64,000 nucleotides of DNA, taken from positions 6,697,001 through 6,761,000 of the forward strand of contig NZ_CP109017.1 of the NCBI RefSeq assembly GCF_036226765.1, written 5' to 3'. The DNA comes from Streptomyces sp. NBC_00670. GTDB taxonomy: Bacteria > Actinomycetota > Actinomycetes > Streptomycetales > Streptomycetaceae. A model generated the notes under the pieces. That model was given only the letters and a program-made list of their open reading frames with translations, made no database searches and was not told the origin of the DNA. Made by a program: the position numbers and the translations under genes. This document shows positions 42,485 to 51,962 of this stretch, piece after piece (position 1 is the stretch's first letter; each line of letters starts with the position of its first letter).

Positions 42485-42688
42485 CCGATGTCCTCCCGTC
42501 GCCAGCGGCTGTGTACTGGAGCGGGACCCTCCCAGGATTCTGCACGGGCGACCCCCGCGTAAGGGGCGGTTCAGCCTTTCTGACACGGCGAACCGCGCCC
42601 ACGCTAGTGCACGGCACGGTGCCCTTGTGGGCGGATCGCCCAGCGGGAAGGGGGGTGCGCATGTGTTCGGCGGGCGCGGGCTGTATCG

Positions 42689-42735
42689 ATGCGCGGCTCC
42701 GCCGCGTGGGCGCGAGCGACCACCACTCGCCGCAC
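42689..42735. repeat. Dispersed intergenic repeat, family A, copy 2
   Basis: Shares GCGGCTCCGCCGCG, GCGCGAGCGACCAC and ACTC-CCGCAC order with 15233-15281 in the same orientation, with a few substitutions and small indels. Confidence 0.6.
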
Positions 42736-42772
42736 ATTCGGGGTAAAAGGGGCAGTGCCCTATTAAAGGGTG

Positions 42773-42803
42773 GGAACGGGTAGGGGCAGCGGGGGCGAGA
42801 ACC
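42773..42803 (+). repeat. Dispersed intergenic repeat, family B, copy 1
   Basis: Core GGGTAGGGGCAGCGGGGGC then GAGAACC; matched by 51930-51960 on the same strand and 61608-61638 on the other. Confidence 0.65.
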
Positions 42804-42884
42804 CCTGCGCAACCCCCTCCTTTGCACACTGCAATCCCGGGTACCCGTACCGCCGTAACACCCCCAAACCCCGCGGGAGCGAAC

Positions 42885-45800
42885 ATGGCCGATGTCCCGG
42901 TGCCCCAGCTGGAGGCCGCCCTCCGCGCCGAAGCGGACGCCGAGGTCCGCTTCGACGCCGGCAGCCGCGGCGCATACGCCACCGACGGTTCGAACTACCG
43001 TCAGGTCCCCCTCGGCGTCGTCGTCCCCCGCACCGTCGAGGCCGGAGCCCGCGTCATCGAGATCTGCGCCCGCTTCGGCGCCCCCGTCCTCTCCCGCGGC
43101 GGCGGCACCAGTCTGGCCGGCCAGTCCACCAACACCGCCGTCGTCGTCGACTGGACCAAGTACTGCGACGCCCTCGTCTCCGTCGACCCCGAGGCCCGCA
43201 CCTGCGTCGTCGAACCCGGCATCGTCCTCGACGAGCTCAACCGCCAACTCGCGGGGCACGAGCTCCAGTTCGGGCCGAAGCCGTCCACGCACAGCCACTG
43301 CGCGCTGGGCGGCATGATCGGCAACAACTCGTGCGGCGCCTCCGCACAGGCGTACGGCAAGACCGTGGACAATGTGCGCCGGCTCGAAGTCCTCACCTAC
43401 GACGGCGTCCGGATGTGGGTCGGCCCCACCTCCAAGGAGGAGCGCGCCGCGATCGCCGCCGCCGGGGGCCGCCGCGCCGAGATCTACGACGGCCTGGACC
43501 GCCTCGTCACCGAGTACCTCGCCGACATCCGCACCGGCTACCCGCAGATCCCGCGCCGCGTCTCCGGCTACAACCTCGACTCGCTGCTCCCCGAGAACGG
43601 CTTCGACGTGGCCCGCGCCCTCGTCGGCAGCGAGGGCACCCTCGTGACGGTGCTGCGCGCCGAACTCGACCTGGTGCCGGTCCCGAAGTACCAGTCGCTG
43701 TTGGTCCTCGGCTACGACGACATCTGCCACGCCGCCGACGACGTCACCCACCTCCTCGAACACTGCTCACCCACCCAGCTGGAGGCGCTCGACGACCGCA
43801 TGGCGCAGCTCATGCGCGAGGAGCACGCCCACGAGGAGTCCCTGGACGCCCTGCCCGAGGGCGACAGCTGGCTGCTGGTGCAGTTCGCCGGCGACAGCCA
43901 GGACGACGTCGACGAACAGGCGCACGCCCTGCTGCGGGCCATCGGCCGCGACGAGAAGGACCCCCGGGTCGCGTTCTCCGACGACCCCGAGCGCGAGCAG
44001 CGGATGCTCAAGGCACGCGAGGCCGGCCTCGGTGTCACCGCCCGCCCGCCGGACGACCGGGAGACCTGGGAGGGCTGGGAGGACTCCGCCGTCCCGCCCG
44101 AGCGGCTCGGCGACTATCTGCGCGACCTGAAGAAGCTGTTCGAGGAGTTCGACTACGACCACCCGTCCGTGTACGGGCACTTCGGGCAGGGCTGTGTGCA
44201 CACCCGCATCCCGTTCGGGCTGAAGACCGCCGAGGGCGTCGCCGTCTTCCGGCGGTTCCTGGAGCGCGCCGCCGACCTCGTCGCCTCCTACGGCGGCTCC
44301 CTGTCCGGCGAGCACGGCGACGGCCAGTCCCGCGGCGAACTGCTCACCCGGATGTTCGGCGAGCGGCTGGTGGGCGCCTTCGGTGAGCTCAAGGCGCTGT
44401 TCGACCCGGACGACCGGATGAACCCCGGCAAGGTCGTCCACCCCAACCCCGTCGACGGCCAGTTGCGCCTGGGCGCCTCCTGGACGCCGATGGTCTCCGA
44501 GACCCACTTCGGCTATCCGCAGGACGAGCACTCCTTCACCCGGGCGGTGATGCGCTGCGTCGGCATCGGCAACTGCCGCAGTCACGAGGGCGGCGTGATG
44601 TGCCCCTCCTACCGGGCCACCAAGGAGGAGGAGCACTCCACCCGCGGCCGCTCCCGGCTGCTGTTCGAGATGCTCGACGGGCACGCCGACTCCGCCGTCA
44701 AGGACGGCTGGCGCTCCACCGAGGTCAAGGACGCCCTCGACCTGTGCCTCGCCTGCAAGGGCTGCAAGTCGGACTGCCCCACCGGGGTCGACATGGCCAC
44801 CTACAAGGCCGAGTTCCTCGCCCACCACTACGACGGCCGCTTCCGCCCGCCCGCGCACTACTCCATGGGCTGGCTGCCGCTGTGGGCCCGGCTCTCCCGG
44901 ATCGCGCCCTCGCTCGTCAACACCGCGCTCCAGGCGCCCGTACTGGCCCGGGCGGGCAAATGGGTGGCCGGGGTGGCGAAGGAGCGGCAGGCCCCGGTCT
45001 TCGCCGAGCAGTCGTTCGTCCAGTGGTGGCGGGAGCAGGAGGCCGCCGACGGCGGCGCCGGCGCGCCGGATCCGGCCGATCCCCGGACAGTGGTGCTGTG
45101 GCCCGACACCTTCAGCACCTACTTCCACCCGGCGATCGCGATCTCCGCCGTACGGGTCCTGCGCGACGCCGGGTTCCGTGTCGCCGTCCCGGACAAGCCC
45201 GTCTGCTGCGGACTGACCTGGATCTCCACCGGCCAGCTCACCGTCGCCAAGAAGGTGCTGCGCCGCACCCTGGACACGCTGAAGCCGTATCTGGAGGCGG
45301 GCACGCCAATCATTGGACTGGAGCCGTCCTGCACGGCCGTCTTCCGGTCCGACGCACCCGAGCTGATGCCCGCCGACCAGGACGTCCAACGGCTCGCCGG
45401 GCAGGTGCGCACCTTCGCCGAGCAGCTCGTCCACCACGCCCCCGAGGGCTGGGAGCCGCCGCGGCTGGCCCGGCAGGCAACTGTGCAGACGCACTGCCAC
45501 CAGCACGCGATCATGAAGTTCGACGCCGACCGCGAACTGATGCGCCGCGCCCATCTGGAGGCCGACGTCCTCGACGAGGGCTGCTGCGGACTGGCCGGCA
45601 ACTTCGGCTTCGAGCGCGGCCACCACGAGGTCTCCATGGCCGTCGCCGAACAGGGCGTGCTGCCCGCGGTCCGCGAGGCCGCCCCCGACAGCGTGCTGCT
45701 CGCCGACGGCTTCAGCTGCCGCACCCAGATCGAACAGGGCGACACCGGGCGGCGTGCGCTGCACCTGGCGGAGGCGCTGGCCCTCGGCCTGGACGAGGCC

Positions 45801-45968
45801 CATCTGCCCGGCGAGCACCCCGAACGCCTGGCCGCCCGCCCGGCGGGACCCTCCCGCACGGCCCGCTGGACGGCCACCGCGGCCGCCGCGGGCGCCGCCG
45901 CCGTCACCGCGACGGCCGCCGCGGCGGCGGGCCGCGGCGCCGTACGCCGGCTCACACGCCGGGGCTGA
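42885..45968 (+). CDS. FAD-binding and Fe-S 2-hydroxyacid dehydrogenase (YdiJ/GlcD-GlpC-like)
   Basis: A 1027-aa fusion. An N-terminal PCMH-type FAD domain (RGGGTSLAGQ, HCALGGMIGNNSCG, VGSEGTLV) is followed by the cap/C-terminal domain (GHFGQGCVHTRI, GEHGDGQSRGELL), then a ferredoxin-like region (CLACKGCKSDCPTGVD, plus earlier CVGIGNCRSHEGGVMC) and two CCG modules (CCGLTWISTG and CCGLAGNFGFE). Relatives oxidise D-2-hydroxyglutarate or D-lactate and pass electrons through Fe-S clusters. The ATG at 42885 has GGGAG upstream. The last about 40 residues form an unusual Ala/Thr-rich segment ending in basic residues, which could be a C-terminal membrane anchor. The substrate is not fixed. Confidence 0.92.
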   Translation: MADVPVPQLEAALRAEADAEVRFDAGSRGAYATDGSNYRQVPLGVVVPRTVEAGARVIEICARFGAPVLSRGGGTSLAGQSTNTAVVVDWTKYCDALVSVDPEARTCVVEPGIVLDELNRQLAGHELQFGPKPSTHSHCALGGMIGNNSCGASAQAYGKTVDNVRRLEVLTYDGVRMWVGPTSKEERAAIAAAGGRRAEIYDGLDRLVTEYLADIRTGYPQIPRRVSGYNLDSLLPENGFDVARALVGSEGTLVTVLRAELDLVPVPKYQSLLVLGYDDICHAADDVTHLLEHCSPTQLEALDDRMAQLMREEHAHEESLDALPEGDSWLLVQFAGDSQDDVDEQAHALLRAIGRDEKDPRVAFSDDPEREQRMLKAREAGLGVTARPPDDRETWEGWEDSAVPPERLGDYLRDLKKLFEEFDYDHPSVYGHFGQGCVHTRIPFGLKTAEGVAVFRRFLERAADLVASYGGSLSGEHGDGQSRGELLTRMFGERLVGAFGELKALFDPDDRMNPGKVVHPNPVDGQLRLGASWTPMVSETHFGYPQDEHSFTRAVMRCVGIGNCRSHEGGVMCPSYRATKEEEHSTRGRSRLLFEMLDGHADSAVKDGWRSTEVKDALDLCLACKGCKSDCPTGVDMATYKAEFLAHHYDGRFRPPAHYSMGWLPLWARLSRIAPSLVNTALQAPVLARAGKWVAGVAKERQAPVFAEQSFVQWWREQEAADGGAGAPDPADPRTVVLWPDTFSTYFHPAIAISAVRVLRDAGFRVAVPDKPVCCGLTWISTGQLTVAKKVLRRTLDTLKPYLEAGTPIIGLEPSCTAVFRSDAPELMPADQDVQRLAGQVRTFAEQLVHHAPEGWEPPRLARQATVQTHCHQHAIMKFDADRELMRRAHLEADVLDEGCCGLAGNFGFERGHHEVSMAVAEQGVLPAVREAAPDSVLLADGFSCRTQIEQGDTGRRALHLAEALALGLDEAHLPGEHPERLAARPAGPSRTARWTATAAAAGAAAVTATAAAAAGRGAVRRLTRRG

Positions 45969-46103
45969 CGCACGCCACCGCGCGGGCGGCGCACGCCCGT
46001 GCGCACGTGACAGCGCCCGGCAGCGGGGTAGCCGGGAGCCGAGCGGCACCTCCCGAAGCCCTGCCCCCCACACACACAGCAACCCCACGGAAAGGTTCCG
46101 AAC

Positions 46104-47930
46104 ATGGCGTCGAAGAAGGTCTCCGACTACGTCCTCGAGCGGCTGCGCGAGTGGGAGGTCGAACACGTCTTCGCCTACCCGGGCGACGGCATCAACGGCC
46201 TCCTCGCCGCCTGGGGCCGCGCCGACAACCACCCCCAGTTCGTACAGGCCCGGCACGAGGAGATGGCCGCCTTCGAGGCGGTCGGCTACGCCAAGTTCTC
46301 CGGCAAGGTCGGCGTCTGCGCCGCCACCTCCGGACCCGGCGCGATCCACCTGCTCAACGGCCTCTACGACGCCAAGCTCGACCACGTGCCCGTCGTCGCC
46401 ATCGTCGGCCAGACCAACCGCAGCGCCATGGGCGGCTCCTACCAGCAGGAGGTCGACCTGGTCAGCCTCTACAAGGACGTCGCCTCCGACTTCTGCGAGA
46501 TGGTCACCGTCCCCGAGCAGCTGCCCAACGTGCTCGACCGCGCCATGCGCACCGCCATGGCCCGCCGCTCCGTCACCGCCGTCATCATCCCCGCCGACGT
46601 GCAGGAGCTGGACTACTCGCCGCCGGAGCACGCCTTCAAGATGGTGCCCTCCAGCCTGGGCATGGCCCACTACGCGCCGGTGTCCGCCGAGGCCGACATC
46701 GAGCGCGCCGCCGAGGTGCTCAACGCGGGCAGCAAGGTCGCCGTCCTGATCGGCCAGGGCGCCCGCGGGGCCCGCCAGGAGGTCATGGAGGTCGCCGAGC
46801 GGCTCGGCGCCGGCGTCGCCAAGGCGCTGCTCGGCAAGGACGCCCTCGACGACGACCTGCCCTACGTCACCGGGTCCATCGGACTGCTCGGCACCCGGCC
46901 GTCGTACGAGCTGATGATGGAGTGCGACACCCTCCTCGTCATCGGCTCCAGCTTCCCGTACACCCAGTTCATGCCCGAGTTCGGGCAGGCGCGGGCGGTG
47001 CAGATCGACATCGATCCGCACATGGTCGGCCTGCGCTACCCCTTCGAGGTCAACCTCGTCGGCGACGCCCGCGAGACCCTGCGCCGGCTGCTGCCGCGTC
47101 TGGAGGCCGCCAAGGACAACGCCTGGCGCAAGAAGGTCGAGAAGGACACCGCCCGCTGGTGGGAGGTGATGCAGCGGCGCGCCGCCGTGGACGCCGAACC
47201 GATCAACCCCGAGTACGTCGCCCACGCCCTGAACGAGCTGCTGCCCGAGGACGTCATCCTGGCCGCCGACTCCGGTTCCGCCGCCAACTGGTACGCCCGC
47301 CACCTGCGGCTGCGCGGCCAGATGCGCGGCTCGCTCTCCGGCACCCTGGCCACCATGGGCCCCGGCGTCCCCTACGTCATCGGCGCCAAGTTCGCCCACG
47401 GCGACCGGCCCGCGATCGCCCTGGTCGGCGACGGGGCCATGCAGATGAACGGCATGGCCGAGCTGATCACCGTCGCCAAGTACTGGGAGCAGTGGGAGGA
47501 CCCGCGGCTGATCGTCGCCGTCCTCAACAACCAGGACCTCAACCAGGTCACCTGGGAGATGCGGGCCATGTCCGGCGCCCCGCAGTTCCTGCCCTCGCAG
47601 TCCCTCCCGGACGTCGCCTACGCCGACTTCGCCCGCTCGGTGGGCCTGAACGGCATGCGGGTGGAGAAGCCCGGCGACGTCCAGGCCGCCTGGCAGGCCG
47701 CGCTCGCCTCCGACCGGCCGTTCGTCCTCGACTTCGTCACCGACCCGGCCGTGCCGCCGATCCCGCCGCACGCCTCCCTCGACCAGATCGAGGCGGCCGC
47801 GACGTCCATCCTCAAGGGCGACAGCGACCGCGCGGGCATGGTCCGGCAGGGCTTCAAGGCCAAGGTGCAGGAAATGCTGCCCGGCGGCCGCAGCCGCGCG
47901 GACCGGCCCGGCGCGGAGGACGGCAAGTGA
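46104..47930 (+). CDS. Thiamine-diphosphate enzyme, pyruvate-oxidase-like
   Basis: A 608-aa ThDP enzyme: N-terminal PYR domain with the catalytic Glu region ARHEEMAAF and TSGPGAIHLLNGL, a central Rossmann domain, and a C-terminal PP domain with the ThDP-Mg motif GDGAMQMN ending LNNQDLN. It resembles pyruvate oxidase/PoxB and Bacillus YdaP rather than acetolactate synthase, since no biosynthetic partner or regulatory subunit is adjacent. The ATG at 46104 follows GGAAAGG. A likely reaction is oxidative decarboxylation of pyruvate to acetate. It follows the dehydrogenase by 135 bases, which may supply pyruvate from lactate. Confidence 0.9.
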   Translation: MASKKVSDYVLERLREWEVEHVFAYPGDGINGLLAAWGRADNHPQFVQARHEEMAAFEAVGYAKFSGKVGVCAATSGPGAIHLLNGLYDAKLDHVPVVAIVGQTNRSAMGGSYQQEVDLVSLYKDVASDFCEMVTVPEQLPNVLDRAMRTAMARRSVTAVIIPADVQELDYSPPEHAFKMVPSSLGMAHYAPVSAEADIERAAEVLNAGSKVAVLIGQGARGARQEVMEVAERLGAGVAKALLGKDALDDDLPYVTGSIGLLGTRPSYELMMECDTLLVIGSSFPYTQFMPEFGQARAVQIDIDPHMVGLRYPFEVNLVGDARETLRRLLPRLEAAKDNAWRKKVEKDTARWWEVMQRRAAVDAEPINPEYVAHALNELLPEDVILAADSGSAANWYARHLRLRGQMRGSLSGTLATMGPGVPYVIGAKFAHGDRPAIALVGDGAMQMNGMAELITVAKYWEQWEDPRLIVAVLNNQDLNQVTWEMRAMSGAPQFLPSQSLPDVAYADFARSVGLNGMRVEKPGDVQAAWQAALASDRPFVLDFVTDPAVPPIPPHASLDQIEAAATSILKGDSDRAGMVRQGFKAKVQEMLPGGRSRADRPGAEDGK

Positions 47931-47985
47931 CCCACCCGTACCACCACCGGAGCCACCGGGCCCGTGCGACGGGAGGCCGGAGAGC

Positions 47986-49767
47986 ATGAGCACCACGGGC
48001 GCCCGCCCGGGCAGCGCGGACACCCCCGGCAACCCGTTCCCGCCGCACGCCCTGCACGACTACGCGCTGCTGGCCGACGGCGAACGGGGCGCGCTGATCG
48101 GGCCGGACGGCGCCATCGGCTGGCTGTGCGCCCCCTGCTGGCACGACGACGCCGTCTTCGCCAACCTCATCGGCGGCCGGGGCGTCTACGCCGTGACCCC
48201 GCGCGACACGTACGTCTTCGGCGGGTACTACGAGGAGGGCACCCTCATCTGGCGCAGCCGCTGGGTGACCGTCGACGGCATCATCGAGTGCCGCGAGGCG
48301 CTGGCCTTCCCCGGCGACCCCGAACGGCTGATCCTGCTGCGGCAGCTCCGGGCCGTCGACAACCCGGCCCGGGTCACCCTCGCCCTCGACCCGCACGCCG
48401 ACTACGGCCGCGCCCCCCTCGACCCGCCCCGGCAGCCCGCGCCCGGGGTGTGGGAGCTGCGCACCGGCGGCCTCCACCTGCGCTGGCAGGGACCCGCGTC
48501 CGCCGTGCCCGGCGCGCAGGGACTCACCGCCGACCTGGACCTCGCGGAGGGCGAGCGGCTCGACCTCGTCCTGGAGTGCTCCGGCTCCCCACTGCCGCGC
48601 GCACTCCCGCGCGCCGAGGAGCTGTGGCGCACCACCGAGGACGCCTGGCGGCGGGTGATGCCGAAGCTGGAGAACACCCTCGCGCCCCGCGACGCCCGCC
48701 GCGCCTACGCCGTCCTGCGCGGGCTGACCACCCGCGACGGCGGCATGGTCGCCGCGGCCACCACCAGCCTGCCCGAGCGGGCCGAGGAGGGCCGCAACTA
48801 CGACTACCGGTACGTGTGGATCCGCGACCAGAGCTTCGCCGGGCAGGCCGCGGCCGCCGCCGGGGCGCCCGAACTCCTCGACGACGCCGTCCGGTTCGTC
48901 ACCGAGCGGCTGCACGACGACGGGCCCGACCTGGCCCCCGCCTACACCGTGCACGGCGCCCCCGTGCCCGACCAGCGGGACCTCGACCTGCCGGGCTACC
49001 CCGGCGGGTTCGACCGGATCGGCAACCAGGTGCGCAAGCAGTTCCAGCTCGACGGCTTCGGCGAGGCCCTGCTGCTGTTCGCCGCCGCCGCCCGGCTGCG
49101 ACGCCTCGACGACACCGGCTGGAAGGCCGTCGCCCTCGCCGTCCGCGCCGTCGCCGAACGCTGGCAGGAACCCGACGCGGGCATCTGGGAGCTGGAGAGC
49201 CGCAAGTGGACCCACTCCCGGCTGAGCTGCGTCGCCGGCTTGCGGGCGGTCGCCGAGGCGGCCCCGCGCCACCCGCTGGCCGACACCTGCACCCGGCTCG
49301 CCGACACGATCCTGACGGCCACCGCCGCGAACAGCGTCCACCCCGACGGGCACTGGCAGCGCGCCCCCGACGACCCCAAGGTCGACGCCGCGCTGCTGCT
49401 GCCCGCCGTACGGGGCGGGCTGCCGGCCGAGGACCCGCGCACCCGCGCCACCCTGGAGGCCTGCCGCCGTGATCTGACCCAGGACCATTTCGTCTACCGC
49501 TTCCGGCACGACGGCAGACCCCTGGAACAGGCCGAGGGCGCCTTCCTGCTGTGCGGCTTCGTCATGGCCCTGGCCGAGCACCGGCAGGGCCGCCGCGCCT
49601 CGGCGTACCGCTGGTTCGAACGCAACCGGGGTGCGTGCGGGGCCTCCGGCCTGTACGCCGAGGAGTTCGACATCGCCCAGCGCCAGCTGCGCGGCAACCT
49701 GCCCCAGGCGTTCGTCCACGCCCTGCTGCTCGACTCGGCGGCCCGCCTGACCGGGCCGCCGGAGTGA
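47986..49767 (+). CDS. Glycoside hydrolase family 15 protein
   Basis: A 593-aa GH15-type enzyme: N-terminal beta-sandwich, then an alpha/alpha barrel with NYDYRYVWIRDQSF (general acid region) and GLYAEEFD (general base region). Relatives include bacterial glucoamylases and acid trehalases. No signal peptide is visible, so it acts in the cytoplasm, possibly on trehalose or glucans linked to the GlgE genes further right. The ATG at 47986 has GGAGGCCGGAGAG upstream. It lies 55 bases after the pyruvate-oxidase-like gene and converges on the SDR gene, 12 bases away. Trehalase versus glucoamylase activity cannot be told from sequence. Confidence 0.92.
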   Translation: MSTTGARPGSADTPGNPFPPHALHDYALLADGERGALIGPDGAIGWLCAPCWHDDAVFANLIGGRGVYAVTPRDTYVFGGYYEEGTLIWRSRWVTVDGIIECREALAFPGDPERLILLRQLRAVDNPARVTLALDPHADYGRAPLDPPRQPAPGVWELRTGGLHLRWQGPASAVPGAQGLTADLDLAEGERLDLVLECSGSPLPRALPRAEELWRTTEDAWRRVMPKLENTLAPRDARRAYAVLRGLTTRDGGMVAAATTSLPERAEEGRNYDYRYVWIRDQSFAGQAAAAAGAPELLDDAVRFVTERLHDDGPDLAPAYTVHGAPVPDQRDLDLPGYPGGFDRIGNQVRKQFQLDGFGEALLLFAAAARLRRLDDTGWKAVALAVRAVAERWQEPDAGIWELESRKWTHSRLSCVAGLRAVAEAAPRHPLADTCTRLADTILTATAANSVHPDGHWQRAPDDPKVDAALLLPAVRGGLPAEDPRTRATLEACRRDLTQDHFVYRFRHDGRPLEQAEGAFLLCGFVMALAEHRQGRRASAYRWFERNRGACGASGLYAEEFDIAQRQLRGNLPQAFVHALLLDSAARLTGPPE

Positions 49768-49779
49768 GCGTCTCGGGCC

Positions 49780-50658
49780 CTACGGCAGCGGAGTGCCGCC
49801 CGTCGCGTTGACGATCTCCGCGGTGATGAACGACGCCTCCTGCGAGGCCAGGAACACATACGCGGGCGCCATCTCGGCCGGCTGGGCGGGCCGGCCGAGC
49901 GGGGCCTGCTTGCCGAACTCCTGCGTGTCCGGGAGCGTCGCCGGGATCAGCGGGGTCCACACCGGGCCCGGCGCCACCGCGTTCACCCGGATGCCCCTCT
50001 CCGCCAGCATCTGCGCCAGCCCCTGGGTGAAGGTGACGATGGCGCCCTTCGTCGTCGCGTAGTCCAGCAGATGCGGACTGGGCTTGTACGCCTGCACGGA
50101 CGCGGAGTTGATGATGCTGCCGCCCGCCGGGATGTGCGGCAGCGCGAACTTCGACAGCCAGAACAGGCCGTAGAGGTTGGTCCGCACCACCCGGTCGAAC
50201 TGCTCGGTGGAGATCGCCTCGATGCCGTCCGGCTGCGACATCTGATAGGCCGCGTTGTTCACCAGGACGTCGATCCGGCCGAACTCGCGCACGGCCCGGT
50301 CGACCAGCGCCCGGCAGTTCTCCTCCTCCCGGATGTCGCACGACACCGGCACCGTGCGCCGCCCGGCCTCCTCCACCAGACGGGCCGTCTCCCGGGCGTC
50401 GTCCTTCTCCTCGTCCAGATGGGTGAAGAGCACATCGGCGCCCTCGCGGGCGAACGCCAGCGCCACGGCCCGCCCGATACCGGAGTCACCGCCGGTGATC
50501 ACCGCCTTGCGGCCCTCCAGCCGACCGCTGCCCCGGTAGGAGTCCTCGCCGTGGTCCGGGGGCGGGTCCATCGGGCCGGTCCAGCCGGGGTGCGGCTGGT
50601 CCTGGGCGGGGAAGTCCGGGCGGGGGTGCTGCTCTCCGGGATGCTGCTGCTCGTTCAC
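49780..50658 (-). CDS. SDR family oxidoreductase (general-stress-protein-39-like)
   Basis: A 292-aa short-chain dehydrogenase with a Pro/His/Asp-rich N-terminal extension of about 45 residues (typical of the YdaD/GS39 group), cofactor motif TGGDSGIGRAVA, LVNNAAYQ, and catalytic Ser...YATTK (INSASVQAYKPSPHLLDYATTK region). The GTG at 50658 is preceded by GAGGAC. Relatives are induced by salt and ethanol stress in other Gram-positives. The substrate is unknown. It is convergent with the GH15 gene. Confidence 0.9.
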   Translation of the reverse strand: MNEQQHPGEQHPRPDFPAQDQPHPGWTGPMDPPPDHGEDSYRGSGRLEGRKAVITGGDSGIGRAVALAFAREGADVLFTHLDEEKDDARETARLVEEAGRRTVPVSCDIREEENCRALVDRAVREFGRIDVLVNNAAYQMSQPDGIEAISTEQFDRVVRTNLYGLFWLSKFALPHIPAGGSIINSASVQAYKPSPHLLDYATTKGAIVTFTQGLAQMLAERGIRVNAVAPGPVWTPLIPATLPDTQEFGKQAPLGRPAQPAEMAPAYVFLASQEASFITAEIVNATGGTPLP

Positions 50659-50755
50659 GGTGTGACGTCCTCGTCTGTTCGTCGTCCTTCTCGTACGTGC
50701 CGACGAGTACCGGCGAGCGGCGGGAGTACGCCTGCGTGTGCGGCCGGGTTCCGGC

Positions 50756-51580
50756 TCACCCGGCCAGCGGCAGCCCCGCACCCTCGGCGAGCACCGCACG
50801 GACCTCGTCGATCACCGTGCCGTCCACCGGGAGCATCAGATGGCCCACGCCGTGCACCTGGACGTTGCGCACCCGCAGGTCGGGGTGGTCCAGCCGGCCC
50901 CGGCTGGTGGGGATCACGGCCTCGTCCAGATCGCTGTAGAAGGACACGAACCGGGTACGGCAGCCGCGGCACGGCTCGTCCAGCTCGGCCAGCAGCCCAC
51001 TGCCGGGGCGCAGCTGGCGCAGGAAGGGGTGCGGGATGCCCCACAGCGCCATCGCGGTGCCGCCGTGCGGGGTGCCGAGGGTGATCGCGAGCGGGACATG
51101 GGCGTCGCCGCCGAGCCGCTGCACGTAGTAGCGGACGACCAGGCCGCCCAGGCTGTGCCCGACCAGGCACACCGGCCGGCCACCGGTCTGCCGCCGTACC
51201 CGCTCCACCTGCTCGCCGAGCAGCCGGGCGGCCTCCGGGATGTCGGGGTTGAAGGCGTTGTACGTCGCCATGAAGCAGGGCCCGGCGCCGCTGTCGCTCA
51301 GGGCCCGCCGCAGTCGGGTGAAGATCGACGAGCGGTCGGCCAGGCCGTGCACGAACAGCACGGGCAGGCCGTCCTGGTCGGCGCAGTCCAGCTCCTCCAG
51401 GTGCGCGTCGCCGCCGCCCAGCCAGGAGGTGAGGCCCCTGACCCCCTGCAGGGTCAGCTCCCACGGCAGGCCGGCCAGCCGCACGTACGCCCATCCGGTC
51501 TCCAGCGCCGCGCCCCGCAACGCCATCAGCGAGGCGACGACGACCCGGGGTTTCATCAGGTCCAGACCCGTGATGCTCAT
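50756..51580 (-). CDS. Lipase-like alpha/beta hydrolase
   Basis: A 274-aa triacylglycerol-lipase-like hydrolase: oxyanion HGLADRSS, nucleophile GHSLGG, Asp in SDLDEAV and His in VGHLMLP. The N-terminus carries a short amphipathic stretch but no clear signal peptide. The ATG at 51580 follows GGAGG at 9 bases. It lies upstream of the SDR gene in the same orientation, with 97 bases between. The position of Ser, Asp and His is in the normal order, so it should be active. Substrate is unknown. Confidence 0.88.
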   Translation of the reverse strand: MSITGLDLMKPRVVVASLMALRGAALETGWAYVRLAGLPWELTLQGVRGLTSWLGGGDAHLEELDCADQDGLPVLFVHGLADRSSIFTRLRRALSDSGAGPCFMATYNAFNPDIPEAARLLGEQVERVRRQTGGRPVCLVGHSLGGLVVRYYVQRLGGDAHVPLAITLGTPHGGTAMALWGIPHPFLRQLRPGSGLLAELDEPCRGCRTRFVSFYSDLDEAVIPTSRGRLDHPDLRVRNVQVHGVGHLMLPVDGTVIDEVRAVLAEGAGLPLAG

Positions 51581-51755
51581 GCGCGGTCGACCTCCGTCCG
51601 GTGCGCCGACGCTCCCGGCGGAGCCGGGAACTGACACCCTTGGCCGATTCCAGGGTTCCCCAGTACCCCAACGGTCCCCTGTGAACCATGGGGCCTGAGA
51701 GCTCGGGGGGTTCGGGTGCGTTGGCGACTGCGGGTGCGTCGTGGCCGGTCGCGCC

Positions 51756-51812
51756 GTTCCCCGCGCCCCTGAAAGACTGGGGCGCCCCTGGCTTTCAAGG
51801 GGCGCGGGGAAC
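51756..51812. repeat. Long imperfect hairpin, Streptomyces-type intergenic element
   Basis: Arms 51756-51775 and 51792-51812 pair over 20 bases with one bulge (GTTCCCCGCGCCCC with GGGGCGCGGGGAAC), and the 16-base loop contains a further GGGGCGCCCC palindrome. It resembles a short dispersed element common between Streptomyces genes. Confidence 0.75.
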
Positions 51813-51929
51813 TGCGCGGCGCACCCCCACCGGCGGTCAGCCGACAACGCACCCAACGGGGTCCAAGGGGCGGAGCCCCTTGAAGGGACGATGGGGGTCC
51901 CCCCTGCTCGAACGAAGTTGAGAGCTTGG

Positions 51930-51960
51930 GGGAGGGTAGGGGCGGCGGGGGCGAAAAACC
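51930..51960 (+). repeat. Dispersed intergenic repeat, family B, copy 2
   Basis: Core GGGTAGGGGCGGCGGGGGC then GAAAAACC; it abuts the stop of the BrkB-like gene at 51963. Confidence 0.7.
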
Positions 51961-51962
51961 TC

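Larger units (their letters stand above)
42485..42884. other. 400-base intergenic region with dispersed repeats
   Basis: This region lies between divergent hydrolase and dehydrogenase genes. It contains an inverted repeat around 42563-42600 (GGCGGTTC with GAACCGC), the family A repeat (42689-42735), the family B repeat (42773-42803) and a palindromic CCCGGGTACCCG near 42836-42847. No credible coding region or well-formed promoter was seen. Confidence 0.6.
51581..51962. other. 382-base intergenic region carrying repeats
   Basis: This region lies upstream of the lipase gene and downstream of the BrkB-like gene. It holds a long imperfect hairpin (51756-51812), a G-rich GGGGTCCAAGGGGCGG-type segment and family B repeat copy 2. 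No credible gene was seen. Confidence 0.7.

Noticed and set aside
49780..50799. Longer SDR start at 50799
   Set aside because: Adds an Arg/Pro-rich leader with no ribosome binding site; the GTG at 50658 fits the family.
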